From: Klebsiella pneumoniae
GTDB lineage: Bacteria; Pseudomonadota; Gammaproteobacteria; Burkholderiales; SG8-39
Reading direction: 5' to 3'
DNA length: 50,098 nt
Assembly: GCA_945906755.1 (NCBI GenBank)
Contig: CAMDRJ010000004.1
Coordinates: forward strand, 1-50,098
Shown: positions 17,372 to 24,973 of the stretch, in pieces
How the letters are laid out: each line of letters starts with the position of its first letter
Numbering within the stretch: position 1 is the first letter of the stretch
Program-made: the position numbers and the translations under genes
The notes under the pieces: generated by a model
What the model saw: only the letters and a program-made list of their open reading frames with translations
The model's database searches: none
Told to the model about the DNA's origin: nothing

Positions 17372-17848
17372 ATGCCCTCCCAAGATCTCGCGTTCTTCCA
17401 GGAATGGTTCAACAACAAGCTCCCGCACAATGCAGCGCTTGGCACGCGGCTTATTACGATGCGGGAAGGTGCGGCGGTGATGCAGCTTGACTGGGCGCCG
17501 CACCTGGTGGGCGATCCTGACACCGGCATTCTCGCGGGCGGCCCGATTACCGTGTTACTCGATTTCTGCTGCGGCATGTCGGTCGCCACGCGCATGAGCG
17601 TGATCACCGCGTTTGCAACGCTCGATCTTCGTATCGACTACGCGCGCCCGGCCGAACCGCGAAAGCCAGTGATCGCCGAAGCCGAGTGCTATCGGCTCAC
17701 TGCCAATGTCGCCTTCACGCGGGCGATTGCGCACCAGGGCGATCCATCGAGATTGGTCGCCGCCGCGGCCGGCACGTTCATGCTGGCCACCAAAGGTGCG
17801 GCCTTGCCCTCCGCCGGTCACAGCGCAGCAGCGAAAGGCACGCCATGA
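17372..17848 (+). CDS. PaaI-type hot-dog thioesterase (first of a pair)
   Basis: A 158-residue protein with a hot-dog fold of the PaaI/4HBT type. GGPITVLLDFCCGMSVATRM is the central-helix region, where family members usually have HGG...D; here the histidine of HGG is absent (AGGPITVLLD). The next strand FATLDLRIDYARPAEPRKPVIAEAECYR is typical. It should hydrolyse, or help hydrolyse, acyl-CoA esters. It overlaps the next thioesterase gene by ATGA, which suggests that the two are made together and may form a heteromer. It is divergent from the aryl-CoA ligase operon. Confidence 0.82.
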   Translation: MPSQDLAFFQEWFNNKLPHNAALGTRLITMREGAAVMQLDWAPHLVGDPDTGILAGGPITVLLDFCCGMSVATRMSVITAFATLDLRIDYARPAEPRKPVIAEAECYRLTANVAFTRAIAHQGDPSRLVAAAAGTFMLATKGAALPSAGHSAAAKGTP

Positions 17849-18285
17849 ACCTGCTCGATACCCTTCGCATCGCGCGCGAAACACGTGATCCCGCCCGTCT
17901 TGTCGAAGCGATCCCCTATGCCCAGTGGATGGGCATGGCCCCCGAAATTACCACCGGCGAATTTCTTACCCGGATGCGCTATCGGCCGGAGAACATCGGC
18001 AATCCGATCCTCCCTGCGCTGCATGGCGGCACGATCGGCGCGCTCCTTGAAATGGCGGCGATCCTGCATTTGCTATGGGACAGCGAGTCGGTCACGCTGC
18101 CGAAGATCATCAACATCACGGTCGACTATCTGCGCTCCGGACGCCCGATCGATACGCTCGCGCGCGCCACTGTCACGCGGCAAGGCCGGCGCGTGGTCAA
18201 TGTCGAAGTGATTGCGTGGCAAGACGATCGCTCGAAACCGGTCGCCTCGGCGCAGGTACATTTTCTGGTGACGCCTGCGGATTAG
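17845..18285 (+). CDS. PaaI-type hot-dog thioesterase (second of a pair)
   Basis: A 146-residue protein starting at ATG 17845, four bases before the end of the first thioesterase gene. It has the classical PaaI motif LHGGTIGALLEMAA and the strand KIINITVDYLRSGRPIDTLARATVTRQGRRVVNVEVIAW. Unlike its partner it keeps the HGG signature. It likely cleaves CoA esters released by the neighbouring catabolic enzymes and recycles CoA. An MDR oxidoreductase gene follows after 18 bases on the same strand. Confidence 0.87.
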   Translation: MNLLDTLRIARETRDPARLVEAIPYAQWMGMAPEITTGEFLTRMRYRPENIGNPILPALHGGTIGALLEMAAILHLLWDSESVTLPKIINITVDYLRSGRPIDTLARATVTRQGRRVVNVEVIAWQDDRSKPVASAQVHFLVTPAD

Positions 18286-18303
18286 CTCAGAAAGCTTCCA
18301 ACC

Positions 18304-19320
18304 ATGCCCACCCTTGCAAATCGTCAAGTACGCCTGAAGAGTCGGCCCACTGGCATTCCAGAGGCCGAGCATTTCGAAATCGTGACCGTACCCGTCGCCG
18401 AACCGGCCGAGGGCCAAATACTCGTTCGCAATATCTACTTGTCCGTGGAACCCGCCATGCGCGGTTGGGTAAGCGCGGTGGCGAACTATTCGCAACCGAT
18501 TGCGTTGGGGGCGGTGATGCGGGCGATTACCGTCGGGCGGGTCGAAACCTCGCGTCATCCGGAGTTTGCGGCGGGCGATGTGGTCACCGGCATGTTCGGT
18601 TGGCAGGACTACGCGTTGGTCAGCGCGAAAGACATCGATCGCAAGATCGCCCGCATCGATCTGCCAATTTCAACAGCGCTTGGCGTACTCGGCATCAATG
18701 GCCTCACCGCGTATTTCGGATTGCTGGTTGTCGGGCAACCCAAGGTTGGCGAAACAGTCGTGGTATCGACCGCCGCGGGTGCGGTCGGCTCCGCGGTCGG
18801 ACAAATCGCCAAGATCAAGGGATGCCGCACGGTTGGCATCGCCGGCGGTGCCGAGAAGGTGGCTCTATGCCAAAAAGCGTTCGGATTCGATGCCGCTGTC
18901 GATTACAAGGGCAGCGATTTTGAGACGGCGTTTGTGGCCGCCTGCCCAAAGGGTGTCGATGTCTATTTCGACAATACGTCGGGCCGCATCAGCGATGTCG
19001 TCATGAAGCATCTCAACATTGGCGCGCGAGTCGTGATCTGCGGGACCGCTTCGATTGCAAGCTGGGAGCCGATCCCGCTTGGTCCGCGCATCGAACGCCA
19101 TCTCCTGGTGAAGCGCGCCCGCATGCAAGGCTTCATCATTTTTGATTACGCGTCGCAATTCTCTGGTGCACTGATCGAACTCGCGCAATGGGTACGGGAG
19201 GGCAAGCTCCAATATCGCGAAGATATTTTGGATGGCATTGAACACGCTCCCGGTGCAATCGCGGGCCTTTATCGTGGCGACAATCTTGGGAAGCGGCTTA
19301 TTCGAATCGCGGCCGCGTAA
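18304..19320 (+). CDS. zinc-independent MDR oxidoreductase (CurA/PTGR-like)
   Basis: A 338-residue medium-chain dehydrogenase/reductase without catalytic zinc ligands. It has the N-terminal blocks of leukotriene-B4-dehydrogenase/curcumin-reductase-like proteins (NIYLSVEPAMRGWV), the Rossmann loop STAAGAVGSAVGQIAK at about 155-170, and GVDVYFDNTSGRISD. It probably reduces an alpha,beta-unsaturated carbonyl using NADPH. It is cytoplasmic. It follows the thioesterases by 18 bases and probably shares their transcript. Confidence 0.9.
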   Translation: MPTLANRQVRLKSRPTGIPEAEHFEIVTVPVAEPAEGQILVRNIYLSVEPAMRGWVSAVANYSQPIALGAVMRAITVGRVETSRHPEFAAGDVVTGMFGWQDYALVSAKDIDRKIARIDLPISTALGVLGINGLTAYFGLLVVGQPKVGETVVVSTAAGAVGSAVGQIAKIKGCRTVGIAGGAEKVALCQKAFGFDAAVDYKGSDFETAFVAACPKGVDVYFDNTSGRISDVVMKHLNIGARVVICGTASIASWEPIPLGPRIERHLLVKRARMQGFIIFDYASQFSGALIELAQWVREGKLQYREDILDGIEHAPGAIAGLYRGDNLGKRLIRIAAA

Positions 19321-19382
19321 CAGGCAATCGCATGGGGACATGTCAGACTTGAGGCTCTGCCTCTCGTGCCTCGGAATCCCTA

Positions 19383-20216
19383 ATGCCCGCAGCCCCAATC
19401 CTCCACGCCCACGGCGCCGCCATTCCCTCGATCGGTTTTGGCACCTCAAGCATCGCTGCTGATTGCGGGCCACTCGTCGCCCATGCGCTCAAGGTCGGTT
19501 ACCGCCATATCGACACCGCGCAAAAATATGGGACCGAGCGCGGCGTCGGCGAAGGACTGCGTGCCTCGGGTATTTCGCGCGACGAGATTTTCCTGACGAC
19601 CAAAGTCAGCCACGAATACCTGCGCGCGGCCGACTTCGAGCGCTCGACCGAGGGATGCCTCAGCGCCCTTCGCGTCGATCATGTCGATCTGCTATTGGTG
19701 CACTGGCCGAATGCCGCGATCCCGTTAGCGGAGACGATGGCAGCGCTCGGCAAAATGAAACAACGCGGATTGACGCGCCATGTCGGCGTCGCCAATTTCA
19801 ATCTCGCGATGCTCGATCAAGCGATCGCCATGTGCCCAGAGCCGATCGTCAATCTGCAAACTGAATTCCACCCCTACATCAATCCAGTGAAAGTGCTGGC
19901 CGGTTGCCGGCAACGCGGCGTGGTGCTCACCGGCTACTGTCCGCTTGGGCGTGGTCAGTTGATCGATGATCCGGTGCTCGCCGAAATCGGGCGCGCCTAT
20001 CGCAAGACCCCTGCGCAGGTGGCATTGCGTTGGCAACTCCAGCATGAGGGCGCGATACCGCTGCCCCGCTCATCGCATCCTGGGCGTATCGCGGAGAATT
20101 TCGCGATTTTTGATTTCAAGCTGAGCGCAGCGGAAATGCAGCGGATCTCTGCGCTGAAGCGCGCAGGTGCCAAGATCGCTGATCCGAAGGGGCGTGCGCC
20201 GGAGTGGGATGACTAA
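19383..20216 (+). CDS. aldo/keto reductase
   Basis: A 277-residue NADPH-dependent aldo-keto reductase. The catalytic tetrad is visible: Asp44 and Tyr49 in HIDTAQKYG, Lys74 in LTTKVS and His107 in LVHWPN. The C-terminal cofactor-binding segment is IPLPRSSHPGRIAENFAIFDF. It reduces aldehydes or ketones to alcohols in the cytoplasm. It comes 62 bases after the MDR gene on the same strand, and an intrinsic-type terminator follows at 20241-20271, so it is likely the last gene of the thioesterase/oxidoreductase unit. Confidence 0.92.
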   Translation: MPAAPILHAHGAAIPSIGFGTSSIAADCGPLVAHALKVGYRHIDTAQKYGTERGVGEGLRASGISRDEIFLTTKVSHEYLRAADFERSTEGCLSALRVDHVDLLLVHWPNAAIPLAETMAALGKMKQRGLTRHVGVANFNLAMLDQAIAMCPEPIVNLQTEFHPYINPVKVLAGCRQRGVVLTGYCPLGRGQLIDDPVLAEIGRAYRKTPAQVALRWQLQHEGAIPLPRSSHPGRIAENFAIFDFKLSAAEMQRISALKRAGAKIADPKGRAPEWDD

Positions 20217-20240
20217 GCCGGAGCGCGGAAGATTTAGATG

Positions 20241-20271
20241 GGGTGCACGGTAAATTTGGCACCCTATTTTT
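20241..20271 (+). terminator. intrinsic terminator after the aldo/keto reductase
   Basis: A 6-bp GGGTGC...GCACCC stem (20241-20246 and 20259-20264) with a 12-base loop is followed by TATTTTT. This separates the aldo/keto reductase unit from the toxin-antitoxin genes. Confidence 0.6.
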
Positions 20272-20292
20272 CCTGTAGTGATCCCAAAGTGA

Positions 20293-20305
20293 TAGCATTT
20301 CGCTA
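20293..20305. promoter_or_regulatory. possible antitoxin operator
   Basis: A short palindrome TAGC-ATTTC-GCTA lies 26 bases before the antitoxin start. Toxin-antitoxin operons of this kind are normally autoregulated through such sites. The symmetry is short, so this is only a candidate. Confidence 0.3.
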
Positions 20306-20330
20306 CCTATCCACCCTCCGCGCAAATTTC

Positions 20331-20585
20331 ATGTCCGGGCTGCTTATTAAGGATTTTCCAGCCGAACTGCACCGTAAGCTGAAGGATGCGGCGACGCGTA
20401 ATCATCGATCGATGACGCGGCACGCGTTGGCGCTCTTGGAACAAGCGCTGTCCTCCGAGACCAGGAATGCCGCCGAACTGCTGCCTAAACCACTTAAGCC
20501 CCTAAGGCCCGTACGGACGAGCAGTGTCGTGACTGTAATCCGTGACGGGCGGAAGGCTATCGCGCCACGCATACCGAAAAAATGA
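20331..20585 (+). CDS. VapB/FitA-like ribbon-helix-helix antitoxin
   Basis: An 84-residue protein starting at ATG 20331. LLIKDFPAELHRKLKDAATRNHRSMTRHALALLEQAL is an N-terminal ribbon-helix-helix DNA-binding fold like FitA-type antitoxins. The basic, proline-rich C-terminus would wrap and inhibit the toxin. Four bases overlap the toxin gene (ATGA). It should bind its own promoter together with the toxin. Confidence 0.87.
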   Translation: MSGLLIKDFPAELHRKLKDAATRNHRSMTRHALALLEQALSSETRNAAELLPKPLKPLRPVRTSSVVTVIRDGRKAIAPRIPKK

Positions 20586-20983
20586 TTGTCGTTGACGCCA
20601 ATATCCTGATCTATTCCCTAATCGATGGCGATAACACGAAGTCGGTACAGAAGCTGCGCGAAAAAGACAACGATTGGCGCACCCCTAGCTTATGCATGCA
20701 TGAAGTTCTGAATGTATTGACAACCTACGAGCGACGCAAGGTGCTGTCACTCGTACAATGCAGGAAGCTTTTGGAACACGCCGAGCGATTCCTTCAAGTC
20801 GCGGAGTGCGAAGTCAGGATGGACGCGGCGCTCACCGCCGCCGCAAAATACGCGATCACCGGCTACGATGCGCAATACGTCGCGCTGGCACAGGCGCTGG
20901 GCGCGCCCCTCGTCACAGAAGACCGGAAATTGCGCGCGGCGGTACCAGGGATCGCTCTTTCCATTGCGGAATTATTGGGGTAG
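20582..20983 (+). CDS. VapC-like PIN-domain toxin (RNase)
   Basis: A 133-residue PIN-domain protein. The acidic active site is complete: Asp5 (VVDANILIY), Glu41 (MHEVLNVL), Asp96 (GYDAQYVALA) and Asp114 (VTEDRKL). Such proteins are Mg2+-dependent ribonucleases that stop translation when their antitoxin is lost. The gene directly overlaps its antitoxin, so this is an apparently intact type II module. Confidence 0.92.
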   Translation: MIVVDANILIYSLIDGDNTKSVQKLREKDNDWRTPSLCMHEVLNVLTTYERRKVLSLVQCRKLLEHAERFLQVAECEVRMDAALTAAAKYAITGYDAQYVALAQALGAPLVTEDRKLRAAVPGIALSIAELLG

Positions 20984-21169
20984 CCCGGTGCTTCAAACCG
21001 ACGCGAAGGTAGGCGCTGTCGCAAGAGGGTCAGATACCACGATGAACTTCGACTACTTGCCTAAACCCCATTTCCCGCATTGAGGTAAAAAGCCTGCTCT
21101 TTGCCACCGGGCGACCTGCGCGACCGCGCGTTCGATCACCCACCATTCACCACTAAGGAACACAGCACA

Positions 21170-21559
21170 ATGAACGCTCAGGATTTTTGGGTTTCACATG
21201 AAAGCACGACCGAATTCAAGACCGATGGCCTGCGCAAATTTTTTGAATACCGCGATCTAGGTATCAAGAAGGCCACCAAGGGGCAGGTAGTCGCCCATAT
21301 CATCCGCGCCATTCCGAGCGATCACTTCGAGGGCAAGCCCCATCTGCACGACACGCAGTTCCAGATGATTTACGTGATGAAGGGCTGGATCAAGTTTCGC
21401 TATGAAGGCCAGCCCGGCGAGATCACCCTGACGCCCGGCTCATGCGCGTATCAACCGCCCTCACTCAATCATCAGGAGCTCTCGCATTCGGACGATCTCG
21501 AAATGATCGAGATCGTCATGCCGGCCGACTTTGGTACGCGGCTGGTCGATAAAGTCTAG
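21170..21559 (+). CDS. cupin-domain protein (paralogue 1)
   Basis: A 129-residue single cupin barrel starting at ATG 21170 with AAGGA upstream. Cupin motif 1 reads KPHLHDTQFQMIYVMKGWIKF, so the HxH is present but the usual glutamate is a glutamine (DTQFQ). Motif 2 has PSLNHQEL with one histidine. It shares TDGLR..FEYR, the K-G-W core and LEMIEI.PADF with the cupin at 24515-24970, so the two are paralogues. Function is unknown. The stop codon lies in the first arm of a hairpin at 21558-21585. Confidence 0.82.
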   Translation: MNAQDFWVSHESTTEFKTDGLRKFFEYRDLGIKKATKGQVVAHIIRAIPSDHFEGKPHLHDTQFQMIYVMKGWIKFRYEGQPGEITLTPGSCAYQPPSLNHQELSHSDDLEMIEIVMPADFGTRLVDKV

Positions 21560-21585
21560 GAATCCGCGCAGTCGTGCGGATTCCT
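21558..21585. terminator. hairpin at the end of the cupin gene
   Basis: A perfect 10-bp stem (AGGAATCCGC with GCGGATTCCT) and an 8-base loop begin inside the cupin stop codon. There is no T run after it. It probably protects or terminates the cupin transcript. Confidence 0.5.
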
Positions 21586-21588
21586 GAT

Positions 21589-21651
21589 GGCAGACCCACG
21601 GGAAGTTGTAAGCCCCGACGCGCTAACCGTTGGTATGTACAGGGGTCTGCC
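21589..21651. ncRNA. possible structured RNA between two hairpins
   Basis: A 63-base segment is closed by perfect 9-bp arms GGCAGACCC and GGGTCTGCC. Inside, CGGG/CCCG and ACC/GGT pairings are possible, giving a multi-branch fold. It is flanked on each side by a strong hairpin and lies in the convergent gap between the cupin and GST genes. I do not recognise a known RNA family; it could equally be a mobile palindromic repeat. Confidence 0.3.
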
Positions 21652-21654
21652 CTG

Positions 21655-21686
21655 AGGAATCTGCGCGACAAAGCGCGCAGATTCCT
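21655..21686. terminator. hairpin at the end of the GST gene
   Basis: A perfect 13-bp stem (AGGAATCTGCGCG with CGCGCAGATTCCT) and a 6-base loop end 2 bases before the GST stop codon at 21689. It resembles the hairpin at 21558-21585 in its AGGAATC arms and is likely the terminator for the minus-strand GST/RbgA unit. Confidence 0.55.
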
Positions 21687-21688
21687 GG

Positions 21689-22336
21689 CTACTTCGGCGC
21701 GTCCGGCCGCTTGCGCGGATGCGCCGAGGCGAAGGCATCGCGCGCCATGCATGCGGTGTGGATGCGCATTACCGTCGGATACGGCTTCACATCGCAATCG
21801 GAGTTCTGTGCACCGATCACCTGCCCCGCAAGGCAGATATCGGCCATCGTCACCGCATCGCCATGACAGAACTTGCCGGTGCGTTTGTCGTTGACGAGCA
21901 TCGCTTCGATCGCGGCCAAGCCGATGCCGACCCAATGCCGCGTCCATTCGACCCGCACCGCTTCGCCTAGTTTGAGATCCTTCTCAACGTAGTTGCGCAC
22001 GCGGGGCACCATGAGCGGATGGATCTCACTGATCGGAATCATCGCAAGTGCCCGTACGCGCGCACGATCGAGTGGATCGCGCGGCAAGAGCGGCGGATTG
22101 GGATGCGTCTCTTCCAGGTATTCCATGATTGCCATCGATTGCGTCAGCGCGGCGCCGTTGTCGGTGATCAAGGTCGGCACGACTGCCAACGGATTCACAC
22201 GCTTGTAGGCCTCGTTGTACTGCTCGCCTTTGGCGAGGTCGAGCGCTTCATCCTCAGAAGGCGGGATTCCTTTGAGATTCATCGCGACCCGTACGCGAAA
22301 GGTGGCTTGCGAACGCCAGTAGCCGTAGAGTTTCAT
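21689..22336 (-). CDS. maiA: zeta-class glutathione S-transferase / maleylacetoacetate isomerase
   Basis: A 215-residue GST. The N-terminal thioredoxin-like half has KLYGYWRSQATFRVRVAMNLKGI, VNPLAVVPTL and TQSMAIMEYLEE. The zeta-class SSCS motif is changed to RSQAT, keeping only the first serine. The C-terminal helical half has GDAVTMADICLAGQV. Length and motifs fit maleylacetoacetate isomerase, which isomerises maleylacetoacetate to fumarylacetoacetate in tyrosine or gentisate-type catabolism, but no fumarylacetoacetase or homogentisate dioxygenase gene is adjacent. It overlaps the RbgA gene by four bases. Confidence 0.8.
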   Translation of the reverse strand: MKLYGYWRSQATFRVRVAMNLKGIPPSEDEALDLAKGEQYNEAYKRVNPLAVVPTLITDNGAALTQSMAIMEYLEETHPNPPLLPRDPLDRARVRALAMIPISEIHPLMVPRVRNYVEKDLKLGEAVRVEWTRHWVGIGLAAIEAMLVNDKRTGKFCHGDAVTMADICLAGQVIGAQNSDCDVKPYPTVMRIHTACMARDAFASAHPRKRPDAPK

Positions 22337-23226
22337 GGTGCGGTTCCTTCCGTAGTGTTCACATCATTCTTGACAACGAGGAGCGCGGCGCGAGTTTGCG
22401 GTGTTTCCAGACTGATGCGGCCAAGCGCCCCGCTGCGGTAATCATCGAGCAGCGTGCGTGCGGCCCGCTCAAGATCGAGTTCCGCGCCACGCGAACGATA
22501 CCCCCGGCGCTTGGCGATTGCTTCGATCACCGCCGGTCCGTCGAGCGATTCGGTGGCAAATCCATAGCGCTCTTTTAGTAGCACCTGATAGCGTGCCAAC
22601 AGAATCGTCGCGAGATACGTGGCGACCTCTTGATCGATATAGGCGTTGGTGCCGACCGAATGGCTCGCGGCGAGCATGAGACCGTCCGTTGCCTGCGCGA
22701 TCGCCGGCCACATCAATCCAGGCGTATCGATCAGCTCGAATCGATCACCTACTTCGTAACGCGCCTGATTCTTGGTGACACCGGGTTCGTCGCCCACCTT
22801 CGCCACTTTGCGCTTGAGCAGCGCATTGATGAACGTGGACTTCCCCACATTCGGAATGCCCATCACCATCGCGCGCACCGGCTTCAAGATGCTATCGCGA
22901 TGCGGGACGAGGCTCGCGGCATGCCCTGGAATCTTGGCGACATCGGCGGCGCGCTTGCATGAGAGTGCAATCGCCTTGGTCTGCTTTTGGGCGCTAAATG
23001 TCCGCAACCACAACGCAGTAACGGCCGGATCAGCGAGGTCGGCCTTGTTCAATACCTTGAGACAGGGCCGCTGCCGATGCAGGCGCATGTCGGTGATCAT
23101 CGGATTACTGCTTGCCGCGGGCAGCCGCGCGTCGATGATTTCGATGACGAGATCGACTCTCGCCATAGCCTTCGCCGCCTCTTTGCGGGCGGTGACCATG
23201 TGACCGGGATACCAACCAATTGCCAT
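22333..23226 (-). CDS. rbgA: ribosome biogenesis GTPase RbgA/YlqF
   Basis: A 297-residue circularly permuted GTPase: the G4 motif NKAD (60-63) comes before the P-loop GIPNVGKST (123-131) and the G3 motif DTPG (167-170). The N-terminal GWYPGHMVTARKEA is typical of YlqF/RbgA, which assists late assembly of the 50S ribosomal subunit. The gene overlaps the downstream GST gene by ATGA. The long arginine-rich C-terminal helix region is as expected. Confidence 0.93.
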   Translation of the reverse strand: MAIGWYPGHMVTARKEAAKAMARVDLVIEIIDARLPAASSNPMITDMRLHRQRPCLKVLNKADLADPAVTALWLRTFSAQKQTKAIALSCKRAADVAKIPGHAASLVPHRDSILKPVRAMVMGIPNVGKSTFINALLKRKVAKVGDEPGVTKNQARYEVGDRFELIDTPGLMWPAIAQATDGLMLAASHSVGTNAYIDQEVATYLATILLARYQVLLKERYGFATESLDGPAVIEAIAKRRGYRSRGAELDLERAARTLLDDYRSGALGRISLETPQTRAALLVVKNDVNTTEGTAP

Positions 23227-23289
23227 GTGTAGGGATGCAGTGTTCTTCCGGCGACGCCGTCTGGGGGACGAGGATACGCCCTCGCGCCG

Positions 23290-24375
23290 CTAGCCGCGCG
23301 CCTTCAGATGCGCTGACACGCGCTCGCATACCGCAGCGGTGACCTGTTCAGTGGTCGCCGTGCCACCGAGATCGCGCGTATGCAACGACCGGTTCGCAGT
23401 GACATTCTCGATCGCCTGCATGACCAGCTTTGCCACCGCGGGTTCACCGAGATGCTCCAGCATCATCACCACCGACCAGAACGTGCCGATCGGATTGGCC
23501 AAGCCCTTCCCCATGATGTCGAACGCGGAACCATGAATCGGTTCAAACATCGAGGGGAAGCGGCGTTCCGGATCGATATTGCCGGTGGGCGCGATGCCAA
23601 GACTGCCGGCGAGCGCAGCAGCGAGATCGCTCAGGATGTCGGCATGCAGATTGGTGGCGACGATGGTGTCCAGCGATGCCGGACGATTGACCATGCGCAC
23701 CGTGGCCGCATCAACCAGTTCTTTATCGCACGTGACATCGGGAAACTCGCTCGCAACTTCCTTCGCGATGTCATCCCACATCACCATTGCGTGGCGCTGT
23801 GCATTGGATTTGGTAATTACGGTAAGCATTTTCCGCGGCCGCGATCTGGCGAGCCGGAACGCGAATCGGATGATCCGCTCAACACCCACGCGGGTCATGA
23901 TCGTCACATCGGTCGCGACCTCGATCGGATGGCCTTGATGCGCACGCCCACCCATGCCGGCATATTCACCCTCGGAGTTCTCGCGCACGATCACCCAGTC
24001 GAGGTCCTTCGGTCCGCAGCGCTTCAACGGCGCGTCGATGCCAGGCAGGATGCGGGTAGGGCGCACATTGGCGTACTGATCAAACCCCTGGCAGATCTTG
24101 AGCCGCAATCCCCAGAGCGTGATGTGATCAGGAATATGCGGGTCGCCCGCCGAGCCGAACAGGATCGCATCCTTCTTGCGCAGGGCGTTGAGGCCGTCCT
24201 CGGGCATCATGACCCGGTGCTTGCGATAGTAATCGCCGCCCCAATCGAAGGTCTCAAACTCAAACTTGATTCCGGAACCAGCGCCAGCCAAGGTGGAGAG
24301 CAGATGTTGGCCGGCCGGCACGACTTCCTTGCCGATGCCGTCACCTGGGATGGTTGCGATGCGATAGATCTTCAT
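23290..24375 (-). CDS. tartrate/D-malate dehydrogenase (isopropylmalate dehydrogenase family)
   Basis: A 361-residue decarboxylating hydroxyacid dehydrogenase starting at ATG 24375 (MKIYRIATIPGDGIGKEV). VIVRENSEGEYAG, TKSNAQRHAMVMWDDI, ATNLHADILSDLAAALAGSLG and EPIHGSAFDIMGKGLANPIG are the substrate, metal and NAD sites of the family. The pattern of VRENSEGEYAG with GRAHQG fits tartrate dehydrogenase/D-malate dehydrogenase better than leucine-pathway LeuB. It oxidises tartrate or D-malate with NAD+ and Mn2+/Mg2+. It stands alone, divergent from the second cupin operon. Confidence 0.87.
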   Translation of the reverse strand: MKIYRIATIPGDGIGKEVVPAGQHLLSTLAGAGSGIKFEFETFDWGGDYYRKHRVMMPEDGLNALRKKDAILFGSAGDPHIPDHITLWGLRLKICQGFDQYANVRPTRILPGIDAPLKRCGPKDLDWVIVRENSEGEYAGMGGRAHQGHPIEVATDVTIMTRVGVERIIRFAFRLARSRPRKMLTVITKSNAQRHAMVMWDDIAKEVASEFPDVTCDKELVDAATVRMVNRPASLDTIVATNLHADILSDLAAALAGSLGIAPTGNIDPERRFPSMFEPIHGSAFDIMGKGLANPIGTFWSVVMMLEHLGEPAVAKLVMQAIENVTANRSLHTRDLGGTATTEQVTAAVCERVSAHLKARG

Positions 24376-24514
24376 GAGTTGTTTTCGTCTTGGCGATGCC
24401 CCCACTCTACCGCACTGAGCGCCTTGTCCGGGTGGCGCAAGGGGCATAAGATCTCGCAAATGGTGTCCTGCAAAGATAGGGCGCCCCGTCGTGAACCCAT
24501 GGAAGGAGACCAAA

Positions 24515-24970
24515 GTGGCTACTGCTCGAAAACTGAATACCGCAGCCCGCAATCCGACGAAAACCAAGTACCCGCTACTGATTGCGCGCGCCAAAGACGG
24601 CAAGTTCGGAACTGACGGCCTGCGCGAGCAGTTCGAATACCGCCACTTCGGCGTGGAAGAAGCCACCGGCCGCAAGTATTCGGCGCATGTCATTCGCGCC
24701 GCGCCGAACGGTAAGCCGCCGATCCGTCATCATGTGCATCCGGACTGCGAGTTCCTGCTGGTCTACGTACTCAAGGGCTGGGTGAAATTTTGGTATGAGG
24801 GTCGCGGCGAGCAGAAGCTCGCGAAGGGCGATGTCCACATGCTGCCCGCCGGCATCAATCATGCCGTGACCGGCTGGTCGAAAAATCTCGAAATGATCGA
24901 GATCACCCATCCGGCCGATTACCAATCAATCGAGCTCTCCGATCGCCAGATCGCCGCTCTTGGAGCTTGA
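24515..24970 (+). CDS. cupin-domain protein (paralogue 2)
   Basis: A 151-residue cupin. GTG 24515 is chosen because an AAGGAG box stands 5 bases before it; the upstream GTG at 24491 lacks one. Cupin motif 1 is IRHHVHPDCEFLLVYVLKGW, with both histidines and the glutamate, so a bound metal is likely. Motif 2 contains AGINHAV. A lysine/arginine-rich N-terminal tail of about 25 residues has no counterpart in the paralogue at 21170. Three bases separate it from the AhpD-like gene, so it is the first gene of a three-gene unit of unknown function. Confidence 0.82.
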   Translation: MATARKLNTAARNPTKTKYPLLIARAKDGKFGTDGLREQFEYRHFGVEEATGRKYSAHVIRAAPNGKPPIRHHVHPDCEFLLVYVLKGWVKFWYEGRGEQKLAKGDVHMLPAGINHAVTGWSKNLEMIEITHPADYQSIELSDRQIAALGA

Positions 24971-24973
24971 TCA

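Noticed and set aside
20984-21169. Transposon or REP remnant suggested by a GAGGGTCAGATACC sequence
   Set aside because: No terminal repeats, target duplication or transposase coding sequence could be found in this 186-base gap.
24376-24514. Specific promoter for the divergent tartrate dehydrogenase and cupin genes
   Set aside because: No convincing -35/-10 pair could be placed on either strand, so no site is claimed.
23380-24615. Open frame of 411 codons on the plus strand
   Set aside because: It is antisense to the tartrate dehydrogenase and runs into the divergent cupin gene; its composition is typical of mirror frames.
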